A stretch of 64,000 nucleotides of DNA, from assembly GCF_016464705.1 (NCBI RefSeq), contig NZ_JAEHOB010000007.1:1-64000 (forward strand), given 5' to 3'. Below are positions 25,212-33,184 of this stretch, in pieces. The position numbers were made by a program, and so were the translations under genes. Within the stretch, counting starts at the first letter, position 1. Each line of letters begins with the position of its first letter. The notes under the pieces are model-generated. The model saw only the letters and a list, made by a program, of their open reading frames with translations. It had not been told where the DNA came from and did not search any database. This DNA comes from Qaidamihabitans albus. GTDB lineage: Bacteria > Actinomycetota > Actinomycetes > Mycobacteriales > Pseudonocardiaceae.

Positions 25212-26423
25212 ATGATCAACCTGGAACCTCCGAAGAAGGCCGGTGCGCTCGTCAACCAGGCGTACCAGGCGGCGGCCGAGGTCTTCCGGCCCATCTCCCG
25301 CAAGTACGACCGCGCGGAGCACGCCTACCCGTCCGAGCTGGACATGTTCGCGGCACTGCTCGACGGGCTGAACGGCTCCGGCGAGGGCGGCGCGGGCGCA
25401 TCCGGTGTCCGCCGAGGTGACGACGACGGGAAGTCGAACGGAAACCGCAACGGCGGCAACCTGAGCACCGTGCTCGGCACGATCGAGATGTGCTGGGGCG
25501 ACGTGGCGCTGCTGCTCTCCATGCCGAGGCAGGGACTCGGCAACGCCGCGATCGCCTCGGTGGCCAACGACGAGCAGCTGGAGCGCTTCGCCGGCCTCTG
25601 GGCCGCGATGGCGATCACCGAACCGGGCTGCGGCTCCGACTCGGCTGCCATCACCGCGACCGCGGAGCTCGACGGCGACGAGTACGTGCTCAACGGTGAG
25701 AAGATCTTCGTCACCGCGGGCCAGCGGGCGGACGCCGTCGTTGTCTGGGCGTCGCTGGACAGGAGCAAGGGCCGCGCCGCGATCAAGTCCTTCGTCGTGG
25801 AGAAGGGCACGCCGGGCTTCGAGGTGGTCCGGCTGGAGCACAAGCTCGGCATCCGCGCGTCGGACACGGCGGTGCTGCGCTTCGAGAACTGCCGCGTGCC
25901 CAAGGAGAATCTGCTCGGCACCCCGGAGATCGACACCAAGAAGGGTTTCGCCGGGGTCATGCAGACCTTCGACAACACCCGCCCGCTGGTGGCCGCGATG
26001 GCGATCGGCGTGGCCAGGGCGGCACTGGAGGAGACCGCGCGCATTCTCGCCGAGGCGGGCGTCACCGTCGACTACGACAAGCCGGCGAACTCCCAGCACG
26101 CCGCGGCCGCCGCCTACCTGCAGCTGGAGGCGGACTACGAGGCCGCGTACCTGCTGACGCTGGAGTCGGCGTGGATGGCGGACAACCGCAAGCCGAACTC
26201 GCTGCACGCCTCGATGGCGAAGGCGAAGGCGGGCCGCTCGGTCGTGGACATCACGCTGCGCTGCGTCGAGCTGGCCGGGACGCTCGGCTACACGGAGGAT
26301 CTGCTGCTGGAGAAGTGGAGCCGGGACGCGAAGATCCTGGACATCTTCGAGGGCACCCAGCAGATCCAGCAGTTGATCGTCGCCCGCAAGCTGCTCGGGA
26401 AGGCGAGCGCGGAGTTGAAGTAG
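25212..26423 (+). CDS. Acyl-CoA dehydrogenase (FadE23-like)
   Basis: 403 residues. WAAMAITEPGCGSDSAAITATAELDGDEYVLNGEKIFVTAG is the FAD-binding middle domain; LEHKLGIRASDTAVLRFENCRVP and the C-terminal KILDIFEGTQQIQQLIVARKL contain the catalytic Glu of the FEGT motif. A Gly/Ser/Asn-rich low-complexity insert lies near residues 55-83, between the first helices. Oxidises an acyl-CoA to 2-enoyl-CoA; chain length is not readable. It pairs with the preceding dehydrogenase; one may be the structural partner of the other, as in heteromeric actinobacterial acyl-CoA dehydrogenases. ATG 25212 follows GAAGGG. Confidence 0.85.
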   Translation: MINLEPPKKAGALVNQAYQAAAEVFRPISRKYDRAEHAYPSELDMFAALLDGLNGSGEGGAGASGVRRGDDDGKSNGNRNGGNLSTVLGTIEMCWGDVALLLSMPRQGLGNAAIASVANDEQLERFAGLWAAMAITEPGCGSDSAAITATAELDGDEYVLNGEKIFVTAGQRADAVVVWASLDRSKGRAAIKSFVVEKGTPGFEVVRLEHKLGIRASDTAVLRFENCRVPKENLLGTPEIDTKKGFAGVMQTFDNTRPLVAAMAIGVARAALEETARILAEAGVTVDYDKPANSQHAAAAAYLQLEADYEAAYLLTLESAWMADNRKPNSLHASMAKAKAGRSVVDITLRCVELAGTLGYTEDLLLEKWSRDAKILDIFEGTQQIQQLIVARKLLGKASAELK

Positions 26424-26433
26424 CCCGCCTCTT

Positions 26434-26477
26434 CGGTACCGGTTGACTGGATTTGCTAATTTGGTCAACGCGTACCG
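26434..26477. promoter_or_regulatory. Interrupted inverted repeat before hydrolase-TetR operon
   Basis: Arms of 14 bp (26434-26447, CGGTACCGGTTGAC, and 26464-26477, GTCAACGCGTACCG) match at 12 positions across a 16-nt AT-rich spacer that includes GCTAAT. It ends 11 nt before the hydrolase ATG. A two-site operator for the TetR at 27307 is a fair guess. Confidence 0.45.
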
Positions 26478-26488
26478 AGGAGGCGGTG

Positions 26489-27310
26489 ATGAGCACTGGC
26501 GTGGTCGAGCGGGCCGGGTCGCGGTTGCACTACTGGCTGGACGGCCCCGCCGGTGGGTCGCTCGTGGTGTTCAGTCACGGCGCATCGATGGACCACCGCA
26601 TGTTCGACGAGCAGGTCCCCGCGCTGACCAATGCCGGCTACCGCACGCTGACCTGGGACGCGCGCGGCCACGGCCGGTCGAAACCGCTCGGCGCGCTGCC
26701 GATCTCCGTGGGGGACATGTCCGGAGACCTGCTCGCCGTACTCGACGAGGTCGGCGAGCCCGGCCCGGTGTGCCTGGCCGGGCAGTCGCTCGGCGGCTAC
26801 ATCGCGCAGGACATCGTGTTCACCCGGCCCGAACGGGTCGCCGCCCTCGTCGTCATCGGCTCGACCTGCGCCACCCTGCCGATCCCCCGCTGGGAGCGGT
26901 GGGCACTGGCCGCGTCACCGCTGATGTTCCGCCTGTGGCCCGACGGTCACCTGCGCCGCCTCATCGCCCGGCGCACGGCGGTGACCCCGCGCGCACAGGA
27001 GTACGCCCTCGACGCGGCACGGCAGCTCGCCAAGGACGAGTTCGTCGCCGTCTGGCGCGCGGTCGGCGGAGCCATTCACCCCGAGCCCGGCTACCGGATC
27101 GGGCAACCGCTGCTGCTCTGCCACGGCGACCAGGACCGGACCGGCAACGTCGCGCGGACCGCACCCCGCTGGGCGGCGCGGGAGCCACGGTGCCGCTACG
27201 AGATCGTCCCGGATGCCGGGCACAACGCGAACCAGGACAACTCGGAGTGGTTCAACGAGACACTGCTCGACTTCCTGAGCGTTCACTACCCCGCGGGCGA
27301 ACCGGCATGA
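26489..27310 (+). CDS. Alpha/beta hydrolase
   Basis: 273 residues with the classic fold: HGASMDHRMFDEQ (oxyanion HG), TWDARGHGRSK, nucleophile elbow LAGQSLGGYIAQD (Ser near 104), acid residue in LCHGDQDRTGN, and His in IVPDAGHNANQDNSEWF. It likely hydrolyses a small ester or lactone; the family does not allow more. GAGGAGG lies before ATG 26489. The stop overlaps the next gene's start (ATGA), so hydrolase and TetR are co-translated, and the regulator probably senses the hydrolase substrate or product. Confidence 0.82.
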   Translation: MSTGVVERAGSRLHYWLDGPAGGSLVVFSHGASMDHRMFDEQVPALTNAGYRTLTWDARGHGRSKPLGALPISVGDMSGDLLAVLDEVGEPGPVCLAGQSLGGYIAQDIVFTRPERVAALVVIGSTCATLPIPRWERWALAASPLMFRLWPDGHLRRLIARRTAVTPRAQEYALDAARQLAKDEFVAVWRAVGGAIHPEPGYRIGQPLLLCHGDQDRTGNVARTAPRWAAREPRCRYEIVPDAGHNANQDNSEWFNETLLDFLSVHYPAGEPA

Positions 27311-27957
27311 GCGAGCGAGCGGAGCGCATCCTCGGCGCGGCGGGGCGGTTGCTCCTCCGGTTCGGCGCGGGCAAGACCACGATCGACGACATCGCCCGCG
27401 AGGCCGCGGTGTCCAAGGGTTCGGTGTACCTCGAGTTCCGGAGCAAGCGGGAGCTGTTCGAGGCACTGGTCAGATGGGAGTTCCGCGCCTACCTCACCGC
27501 GGTGCGGTCCCGGGTGGACGACGATCCCGAGGGCGGCCGGCTCTCCCGCATCCACTGGCACGCGATCGACGAACTGCTCGCCCGCCCGCTCATGCGCGCG
27601 CTCTACACCCGCGACGCCGACGTCCTCGGCGGCATGCTGCGCCGTCACGGTGCGCCCCGGTACGCGCCACGGCTCGTGCTGGGACGTGAGTTCGTCGAGC
27701 ACATGCAGCGCGCTGGGCTGGTCCGTCCCGGCATCGACGCGAAGGCGCTGGGCGAGACGATGGCCGTGCTCTCCGTCGGATTGGTGGCGGCGGCTCCGGT
27801 GCTGGGCGGCGACAGCCCGTCACCCGCCTCGATGGACATGTTCGCCGCGATGCTGACCGAGTACGCCGAGGCCCCTGCCGGCCCCGGTGCCGTCGCGGCG
27901 GGCAAGCAGGCGTTCGCCGACCTGTGCCGGGAGCTGGACGAGCAAGTCGCCCGCTGA
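27307..27957 (+). CDS. TetR family regulator
   Basis: 216 residues. HTH region near residues 5-52: ILGAAGRLLLRFGAGKTTIDDIAREAAVSKGSVYLEFRSKRELF. The C-terminal ligand domain has no recognisable subfamily signature. ATGA overlap with the upstream hydrolase. Probable repressor of its own operon through the inverted repeat at 26434-26477; inference only. Confidence 0.82.
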   Translation: MSERAERILGAAGRLLLRFGAGKTTIDDIAREAAVSKGSVYLEFRSKRELFEALVRWEFRAYLTAVRSRVDDDPEGGRLSRIHWHAIDELLARPLMRALYTRDADVLGGMLRRHGAPRYAPRLVLGREFVEHMQRAGLVRPGIDAKALGETMAVLSVGLVAAAPVLGGDSPSPASMDMFAAMLTEYAEAPAGPGAVAAGKQAFADLCRELDEQVAR

Positions 27958-28001
27958 ACCGGTCGCTGGACGCACCCGTGCGAACTGGGAATCATGGGCC
28001 C

Positions 28002-28346
28002 ATGGCAGAGCGGCTCCGGCTTCCCCGTGAGGAACTCTCGTCTCGATACGTCTCCTTCGCGCTCGCGGCGGCGGCCGCCGCGGTGGCCGGGGCGGCGGCG
28101 ACCGCCAGTCTGCTGCGGCAGACCCGCGTCGGCTGCGGACCGGCTCCGGGCACGTGCCGGGACGGCGTCGGATACCTGATTCCGGCATCGGCCGGCGGCG
28201 GCGTGCTCGCCCTTGCGACATTGGCCGTTCTGGCACTCCGCACCGGCCACCGCGCCGACGCCGACACCCTCCACCGGATGTCGCGGCACGCATGTGGCTG
28301 GCCCTCGCCGTCACCGCGCTGCCCGCTCTGGGCTGGCCACTGCTGA
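28002..28346 (+). CDS. Membrane protein, N-terminal part (probable split gene)
   Basis: 114 residues from ATG 28002. Two hydrophobic segments, SFALAAAAAAVAGAAATASLL and IPASAGGGVLALATLAVLAL, are separated by a short loop with two Cys (GCGPAPGTCRDG). After HRMSRHA the frame loses hydrophobic character and ends in a Cys/Pro/Trp-rich tail. The following frame carries on with four more hydrophobic helices, so the last ~16 codons here are probably out-of-frame. Either a real overlapping gene pair or one six-helix protein split by a frameshift near 28290. Function unknown. Confidence 0.5.
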   Translation: MAERLRLPREELSSRYVSFALAAAAAAVAGAAATASLLRQTRVGCGPAPGTCRDGVGYLIPASAGGGVLALATLAVLALRTGHRADADTLHRMSRHACGWPSPSPRCPLWAGHC

Positions 28347-28609
28347 GCCTGCTGTCGGCAGGCAGCCCGGTCGGGCTGCTCGCGCCGGCCGCTGTCGCGG
28401 TCGCGGCCGCTCCGCTGCTGGCCGCCCACCACCGTCCCCGCGTGTTGCCCGCCGTGCTCGGCGGGCTCCTCCTCGTCTCCGTCCCGGCCATGGCTCTGCT
28501 GTGGCGCGAGCTGTTCCTGCTTCTCCCGCTCGCCACCGCGGTGATCGGCGGCTGGGCCATCGCACTCGCCCTGTGGCTGCGGGCCGGCCGGCTGGACGGC
28601 GCGACTTAG
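28292..28609 (+). CDS. Membrane protein, C-terminal part (probable split gene)
   Basis: 105 residues from ATG 28292 in the frame one base before that of the preceding segment. Four hydrophobic helices: LALAVTALPALGWPLLSLLSA, VGLLAPAAVAVAAAPLLAA, VLPAVLGGLLLVSVPAMALLW and LFLLLPLATAVIGGWAIALAL. No ribosome site precedes the ATG, which supports fusion to the upstream part. The stop overlaps the convergent epoxide hydrolase stop (TTAG). Confidence 0.5.
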   Translation: MWLALAVTALPALGWPLLSLLSAGSPVGLLAPAAVAVAAAPLLAAHHRPRVLPAVLGGLLLVSVPAMALLWRELFLLLPLATAVIGGWAIALALWLRAGRLDGAT

Positions 28610-29680
28610 CGGAGCCCGGCGAAGAAGGCCCGCACGTCACCGGCGAACAGCCCGGGTACCTCCAGCGCGGGAAAGTGGCCGCCCCGGTCGAACTCGGTCC
28701 AGTGCGTGATGGTGAGCATCCGCTCGGCGAGCGGGCGTACGGACAGGGTGATGTCGTGCGCGAAGACGGCCACGCCGACCGGCGAGGGGCAGGGCAGGGC
28801 TTCGCCGAACGCGCTCTCGCGGGTGAGCCGTGCCGAGGAGCCCGCGGTGCCGGTCAGCCAGTACAGCATGACGTTCGTGAGCAGCCGGTCCACGCTGATG
28901 CTGGACCGCGGATCGGTCCACTCGGCGAACTTCTCGGCGATCCAGGCGAGCTGCCCGACCGGTGAGTCGGTCAGCGCGTAGGTGCGGCCTGGTTGCCTGT
29001 AACACCATGTAGCCGGGCCGCTGGGCGGCGTACGCCTTGATCCGTTCCAGCCGGGCGGTGTCGTCTTCGGACAGTACGAGTTCCGCGCCGGGTACGGGCC
29101 GGGTGGGCAGGTAGCTGAGGTGCACGCCGACGACGTGCTCCGGGGCCACGGCTGCGAGCGCACGCGAGATACCCGAACCCCAGTCGCCACCCTGAGCGCC
29201 GTATCTGCGGTAGCCGAGCCGGTGCATCAGCTCGGCCCAGGCACGCGCGACCCGATGCAAGTCCCAGCCGCGATCGCGGGTCGGACCGGAGAAGCCGAAG
29301 CCGGGGATCGACGGAATCACGAGATGGAAGTCCTCGGAGAGTGGACCGATCACGTCGAGGAAGTCCACGACGGAACCGGGCCAGCCGTGCGTGAGGATGA
29401 GCGGCAGCGCGCCGGGGTCGGTGGAGCGCACGTGCAGAAAGTGGACGGTCTGACCGTCGATCTCGGTGACGTACTGCGGAAACTCGTTGAGGGCGGCCTC
29501 CTGCTCTCGCCAGTCGTACTCCTGCTGCCAGTACTCCGCCAGCTCCCTGACCCGGTGCAGCGGGATGCCGTAGTCCCATCCGGCGCCGGGCAACTCGTCC
29601 GGCCAGCGGGTCCGGGCGAGCCGGTCGGTGAGGTCGTCCAGGTCGGCCTGGGGGATGTCGATGCGAAAGGACTCGATCAT
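28606..29680 (-). pseudogene. Epoxide hydrolase (EHN domain) interrupted by a +1 frameshift
   Basis: Reading from ATG 29680 gives a normal N-terminal EHN domain and hydrolase core: [20 protein letters not shown] (oxyanion HGWP), FGFSGPT, nucleophile Asp in [15 protein letters not shown], and [10 protein letters not shown]. Near 28984 the frame breaks. The following one carries the expected continuation [23 protein letters not shown] and the catalytic-His region [16 protein letters not shown], ending at 28606. Removing one C after the ACCAGGCCG segment restores a protein of about 357 residues with [15 protein letters not shown] across the join. It is either a recent pseudogene or a sequencing error. 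AGGAGC precedes the start; divergent from a MarR gene. Confidence 0.8.
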
Positions 29681-29710
29681 GGTAGCTCCTAATCGTTCGT
29701 CCGACTAACA

Positions 29711-29757
29711 TTAGTGCGGCCAACGATAGTCGCCGATCGTTAGTGTGGCCAACGGAT
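29711..29757. promoter_or_regulatory. Pair of direct repeats in the MarR/epoxide hydrolase promoter
   Basis: TTAGTGCGGCCAACGAT (29711-29727) and TTAGTGTGGCCAACGGAT (29740-29757) are near-identical direct repeats. Their starts are 29 bp apart, close to three helical turns. They lie between divergent genes and just upstream of the MarR -10. Likely MarR binding sites. Confidence 0.55.
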
Positions 29758-29774
29758 TGGCTAGACTTCTTCCC

Positions 29775-30224
29775 ATGGATTCCCACGGGGACGCGGCGCC
29801 CGCCCGGCTGGCGCGGCTACCGAGCTGGCTGCTGACCCAGACGGCCGCGCAGGCGCACCGGCTGGTGAGCGAGGGGCTCGCGGAGATCGAGGCCCGCGGC
29901 TACGACTTCCGCCTGCTGGCGACGCTGGACGAGTTCGGGCCGGCGAGCCAGGCTGCACTCGGCCGCCGCAGCGGCATCCACTTCAGCGATGTCGTCGCCG
30001 CTCTCAACGCACTCGCCGCCCAGCGGCTCGTCGAACGCGCGCCCGATCCGGACGACCGGCGACGGAACATCATCTCGATCACGCCCGCCGGAAGGCGCCG
30101 GCTCCGGCAGCTGGACCGGCAGCTGGCCAGGATTCAGGACGAGCTGCTCCACCCGCTCGCCCCGGCGGAACGTGACCAGCTCACCGGGCTGCTGGCTCGC
30201 CTGCTGGCGCACCACAGCTCGTGA
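29775..30224 (+). CDS. MarR family regulator
   Basis: 149 residues. Winged-helix region: DFRLLATLDEFGPASQAALGRRSGIHFSDVVAALNALAAQRLVERAPDPDDRRRNIISITPAGRRRLRQL, with the DxR wing (DDRRRN). Start ATG 29775 has TAGACT (29762-29767) 7 nt before it, so it is probably leaderless. Divergent from the broken epoxide hydrolase, whose substrate may be its ligand. The Ser-TGA end lies inside a 44-bp repeat. Confidence 0.85.
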   Translation: MDSHGDAAPARLARLPSWLLTQTAAQAHRLVSEGLAEIEARGYDFRLLATLDEFGPASQAALGRRSGIHFSDVVAALNALAAQRLVERAPDPDDRRRNIISITPAGRRRLRQLDRQLARIQDELLHPLAPAERDQLTGLLARLLAHHSS

Positions 30225-30262
30225 GTGGCCACACGAGTTAGAACTCGGCTAGGCACTCACAA
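30219..30262 (+). repeat. 44-bp dispersed palindrome, copy 5
   Basis: Left arm TCGTGAGTG, right arm CACTCACAA (one base changed). It overlaps the 3' ends of two convergent genes: the left arm provides TCG TGA for MarR and the right arm provides TTG TGA for the PhaC-like gene. Confidence 0.92.
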
Positions 30263-31333
30263 GGCTTGCCCGGCGCGGCTGGTCTGGTCGTCCAGAAAGC
30301 CGTCCAGGTAACGCCACGTCGTCGCACGGGCGCGGCGGCCGGTCAGGACGCCGAGGTGGCCGCCGGGGGCCGACTCGAAGCGCACGTCCGGCGCGTTCTC
30401 CAGCAGGCCGACGAGCCGCTCGACGGCGGGCCGCGGCGCTATCGTGTCGTTCTCCCCCGCGATCACCAGCGTCGGCACCTTCACCCCGGACAGCGAGATG
30501 ATCCGTCCACCGAGGTCCACGCTTCCCTCGGCGAGGTCGTTGGCCCGGAAGAACCGGTGGTAGAGCTGCCCGAACGTCCGCCCCGGATACGCGGCCATGT
30601 TGTCCATGAAGTGGTCCACGGCCTCGATCTGCGCCAGGAAGTCGCGGTCGTCGAGGTTCTTCAGTACCGCCAGCGGCCTGGTGATCTCCTTGTTGATCCC
30701 GGTGGCGCGGAACACCTGGGTGACCAGGTACGACGGCGCGCCGCCCAGTGCGCGGTAGAACGGTGTGAGCAGGTACCCGCCGGTGAGGTCGATCAACGGC
30801 CGGAACGGCGCGACCAGCGGGATCGCGGTGAAGTCGAACGGCGAGGCGATCGTGGTGACCGACTCCACCGGCAGGTCGGGCTGGTCGGCGGTGGCCAGCA
30901 GGGAGAAGATGCCGCCGAGGCACCACGCGACGACGTGCACCCGCCGGCCGCCCGCGTCGGCACTGACCTTGCGGATCGCCCTGGGCAGCACGTCGTCGAT
31001 CCAGTGCTCGACCCCGAGCCTGCGGTCGGAGAAGGCCACGTTCCCGTAGTCGACGAGATAGGTGGGCCTGCCGCCCTCGACGAGGTGCTCGGCGAGGCTG
31101 CACCCCCTGCGCAGGTCGAAGCACAGCGCGGGCGCGGCGAGCGGCGGCACCAGCAGCACCGGCGGCCCGGACGGCCTGGTCCCGCCCGTGCCGGTCATCC
31201 GGTATACCGACCGGTTGGGCCCCTGGTCGATGAGTGCCCTCGGCACCGGTCGCAGGTCTGCCACACCGCCGCGCAGAACCTTCGCGACCACGTTGGACGC
31301 CGCGGCCGCGAGCCTTGCCGGTGGTGCCGTCAT
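30257..31333 (-). CDS. PhaC-like alpha/beta hydrolase (poly-3-hydroxyalkanoate synthase family)
   Basis: 358 residues, the size of a class III/IV PhaC subunit. LLVPPLAAPALCFDLRRG and YLVDYGNVAFSDRRLGVEHWIDDVLPRAI match the family; the lipase-box nucleophile is Cys (VVAWCLGGIFSLL), as in PHA synthases, with Asp in VIAGENDTIAPR and His in APGGHLGVLTGRRA. It could polymerise 3-hydroxyacyl-CoA or be a related acyltransferase; no PhaE/PhaR subunit or phasin is visible. GGGAGG precedes ATG 31333. The SDR gene lies 58 bp upstream on the same strand and could supply 3-hydroxyacyl groups. Confidence 0.75.
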   Translation of the reverse strand: MTAPPARLAAAASNVVAKVLRGGVADLRPVPRALIDQGPNRSVYRMTGTGGTRPSGPPVLLVPPLAAPALCFDLRRGCSLAEHLVEGGRPTYLVDYGNVAFSDRRLGVEHWIDDVLPRAIRKVSADAGGRRVHVVAWCLGGIFSLLATADQPDLPVESVTTIASPFDFTAIPLVAPFRPLIDLTGGYLLTPFYRALGGAPSYLVTQVFRATGINKEITRPLAVLKNLDDRDFLAQIEAVDHFMDNMAAYPGRTFGQLYHRFFRANDLAEGSVDLGGRIISLSGVKVPTLVIAGENDTIAPRPAVERLVGLLENAPDVRFESAPGGHLGVLTGRRARATTWRYLDGFLDDQTSRAGQAL

Positions 31334-31391
31334 CCATGCCTCCCTGCACTGGTGCTCCAGGAAGGATCCTCTCCCGGGGGGGAGCCGGCAC

Positions 31392-32261
31392 TCAACCGGT
31401 CTGTGACCGGTTCACCCTCGGCGCGCTCTCCGCGGCACGTGCCTCGTACTCCGCGCGTTCGGCCGAGTGCGCGGCGGAGGCCAGCAGCCGGTCGCCGCCG
31501 AGCGCCCGGATCACCCACTCGCTGACCCTGCGCGGGAACAGCCGGGTGATCCGGTTCGTGGCATCCAGCGACTTCGGCACGAAGACGTCGAACCGCGGGT
31601 GGTGCAGCGTGTGCACGGTCGCCGCCGCGACATCCTCCGGCCGCACCGACCTGATCATCCTGGCCTCGCCGAGCCCGCTGGCGAGCTCCGTCCGCACGAC
31701 CGCCGGCATGACGCACGACACGTCCACCCCGCTGCCGCGCAGTTCGAGATGGACCGCCTCGGACAGCCCTACCACGCCGTGCTTGGTGGCGCAGTAGGTG
31801 GCCGCGCCCGGGAAGCCGGCCTTACCCGCCATCGAAGCGACGTTGACGATGTGCCCGCTGCCGCGCGGGCGCATCCGCCGCACCGCCTCCCGGGTGCCGT
31901 GGATGACGGCGTGCAGGTTGATCTCCAGTTGCCGCCGGGTCGAGGCGTCGTCCTCCTCGTCGATCGGCGAGAGCGGCATGATCCCGGCGTTGTTGATCAG
32001 CACGTCGATCGGCCCGAGCCGCCGCTCGACCTCGTCGAGGAACGCGGTGAACCCTGCGGGGTCGGTGACGTCGAGCGGCAGGGCGAGCGTGTCGGCGCCC
32101 AGTTCGCCCGCGGTCTTCTCGGCCCGGACCAGATCGAGGTCGCCGAGGGCCACGTGCGCGCCCCGGCGAACCAGCGCGTCCGCCATCGCGGCGCCGATGC
32201 CCTGCGCACCTCCGGTGATCACGATGACCTTGCCTCGCAGTGAGCGTGGCTGCCTGCCCAT
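31392..32261 (-). CDS. Short-chain dehydrogenase/reductase
   Basis: 289 residues. Cofactor motif VIVITGGAQGIGAAMADAL with an acidic residue after beta-2 (LGDLDLVRAE), suggesting NAD(H) preference; NNAGIMPLSP; catalytic Ser in IVNVASMAGKAGF and YxxxK in YCATKHG. The C-terminal extension after residue 210 (FDVFVPKSLDATNRITRLFPRR) is typical of membrane-associated actinobacterial SDRs acting on lipids. GAGGAG lies upstream of ATG 32261. A 15-bp palindrome sits in its promoter. Confidence 0.85.
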   Translation of the reverse strand: MGRQPRSLRGKVIVITGGAQGIGAAMADALVRRGAHVALGDLDLVRAEKTAGELGADTLALPLDVTDPAGFTAFLDEVERRLGPIDVLINNAGIMPLSPIDEEDDASTRRQLEINLHAVIHGTREAVRRMRPRGSGHIVNVASMAGKAGFPGAATYCATKHGVVGLSEAVHLELRGSGVDVSCVMPAVVRTELASGLGEARMIRSVRPEDVAAATVHTLHHPRFDVFVPKSLDATNRITRLFPRRVSEWVIRALGGDRLLASAAHSAERAEYEARAAESAPRVNRSQTG

Positions 32262-32290
32262 GCCGGGGCTCCTCTCGTCGGCTCCCTGTA

Positions 32291-32305
32291 TTGGCATGTT
32301 GCCAA
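32291..32305. promoter_or_regulatory. 15-bp palindrome in the SDR promoter
   Basis: TTGGCATGTTGCCAA, 6-bp arms around TGT, 30 bp upstream of the SDR start and downstream of the map stop. Likely a repressor site; no regulator gene adjoins it, so the binder is unknown. Confidence 0.45.
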
Positions 32306-32352
32306 CTAGGACATGGTGCCGTGTATCACCCCGTGACGCCAGCCCTGGCGTG

Positions 32353-33120
32353 TCACTCGGTCGTGAGGACCCGCGGTCCGTCGCTCGTGACCGCGACCGT
32401 GTGCTCGGCATGCGCGGCCCTGCTCCCGTCGAAGGTGCACAGTGTCCAGCCGTCTTCGGCCGGCCGGTAGGAGTCGCCACCACCCGCGACCAGCATCGGC
32501 TCGATCGCGAGCACCATGCCGGGACGCAGCCGCAGACCCTTGCCCGCGACTCCCTCGTTGGGCACGCTCGGCGGCTCGTGCATCGCCCGCCCGATGCCGT
32601 GCCCGCCGTGGTCGGCGAGCAGGCCGTAACCGGCGGCCCGCCCGATGCCGCCGATGGCGTGCCCGATGTCGCCGAGCCGGTTGCCCGGCCGGGCGGCATC
32701 GATACCGGCGGCCAGCGCCCGCTCGGTGACCGCGATGAGGTCGAGGTCGCGCTGATCCGCGGTACCGACGACGAAGCTGGTCGCCGCGTCCCCGTGCCAG
32801 CCGTCGACCTCGGCCCCGAAGTCGATGCTGAGCAGGTCGCCGTCGCGCAGCCGGTAGCCGTTCGGGATGCCGTGCACCACCGCGTCGTTCACGCTCGTGC
32901 ACAGCACCGCCGGGAAGGGGCTCGGCGCGCCGCCGGGCTGGTAATGCAGGAACGACGACCGGGCACCCGCGTCGGCGAGCACTCCCGCCGCGATCTCGTC
33001 CAGTTCCCGCAACGACGTGCCCACCGCCGCACCCGCCGCAACGGCGCGCAACGCCGTGGCGACCACCTTCCCGGCCAGCCGCATTGCGTCCAGCTCACCG
33101 GCGCTCTTGAGTTCGATCAC
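32353..33120 (-). CDS. map: Methionine aminopeptidase, type I
   Basis: 255 residues, the compact form without an N-terminal zinc finger. Metal ligands are visible: Asp in DLLSIDFGAEVDGWHGDAATSF (two Asp), His in ADHGGHGIGRAMHEPP, Glu in MVLAIEPMLVAGG and Glu in AAHAEHTVAV. It removes the initiator Met from nascent proteins. The usual essential copy in actinobacteria sits in the ribosomal-protein/secY-adk region; this one sits among lipid genes, so it is probably a second paralogue. Start GTG 33120 follows GGAG. Confidence 0.9.
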   Translation of the reverse strand: MIELKSAGELDAMRLAGKVVATALRAVAAGAAVGTSLRELDEIAAGVLADAGARSSFLHYQPGGAPSPFPAVLCTSVNDAVVHGIPNGYRLRDGDLLSIDFGAEVDGWHGDAATSFVVGTADQRDLDLIAVTERALAAGIDAARPGNRLGDIGHAIGGIGRAAGYGLLADHGGHGIGRAMHEPPSVPNEGVAGKGLRLRPGMVLAIEPMLVAGGGDSYRPAEDGWTLCTFDGSRAAHAEHTVAVTSDGPRVLTTE

Positions 33121-33142
33121 GACGACGACTCCAGGAATCAGG

Positions 33143-33166
33143 GATAGTTATACCGGTATATCTATC
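33143..33166. promoter_or_regulatory. 24-bp palindrome upstream of map
   Basis: Near-perfect inverted repeat whose core is TATACCGGTATA, flanked by GATAG and CTATC. It lies 23 bp before the map start and 18 bp after the acyl-CoA dehydrogenase stop. The AT-rich, highly symmetric site stands out in a 70% GC background and is probably a regulator site overlapping the map promoter. Confidence 0.55.
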
Positions 33167-33184
33167 ACAGCTCCCGCGTCGTGG

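Noticed and set aside
26453-26488. Upstream extension of the alpha/beta hydrolase start
   Set aside because: The extra 12 residues run through the inverted repeat and lack a ribosome site; GAGGAGG just before 26489 fixes the start.
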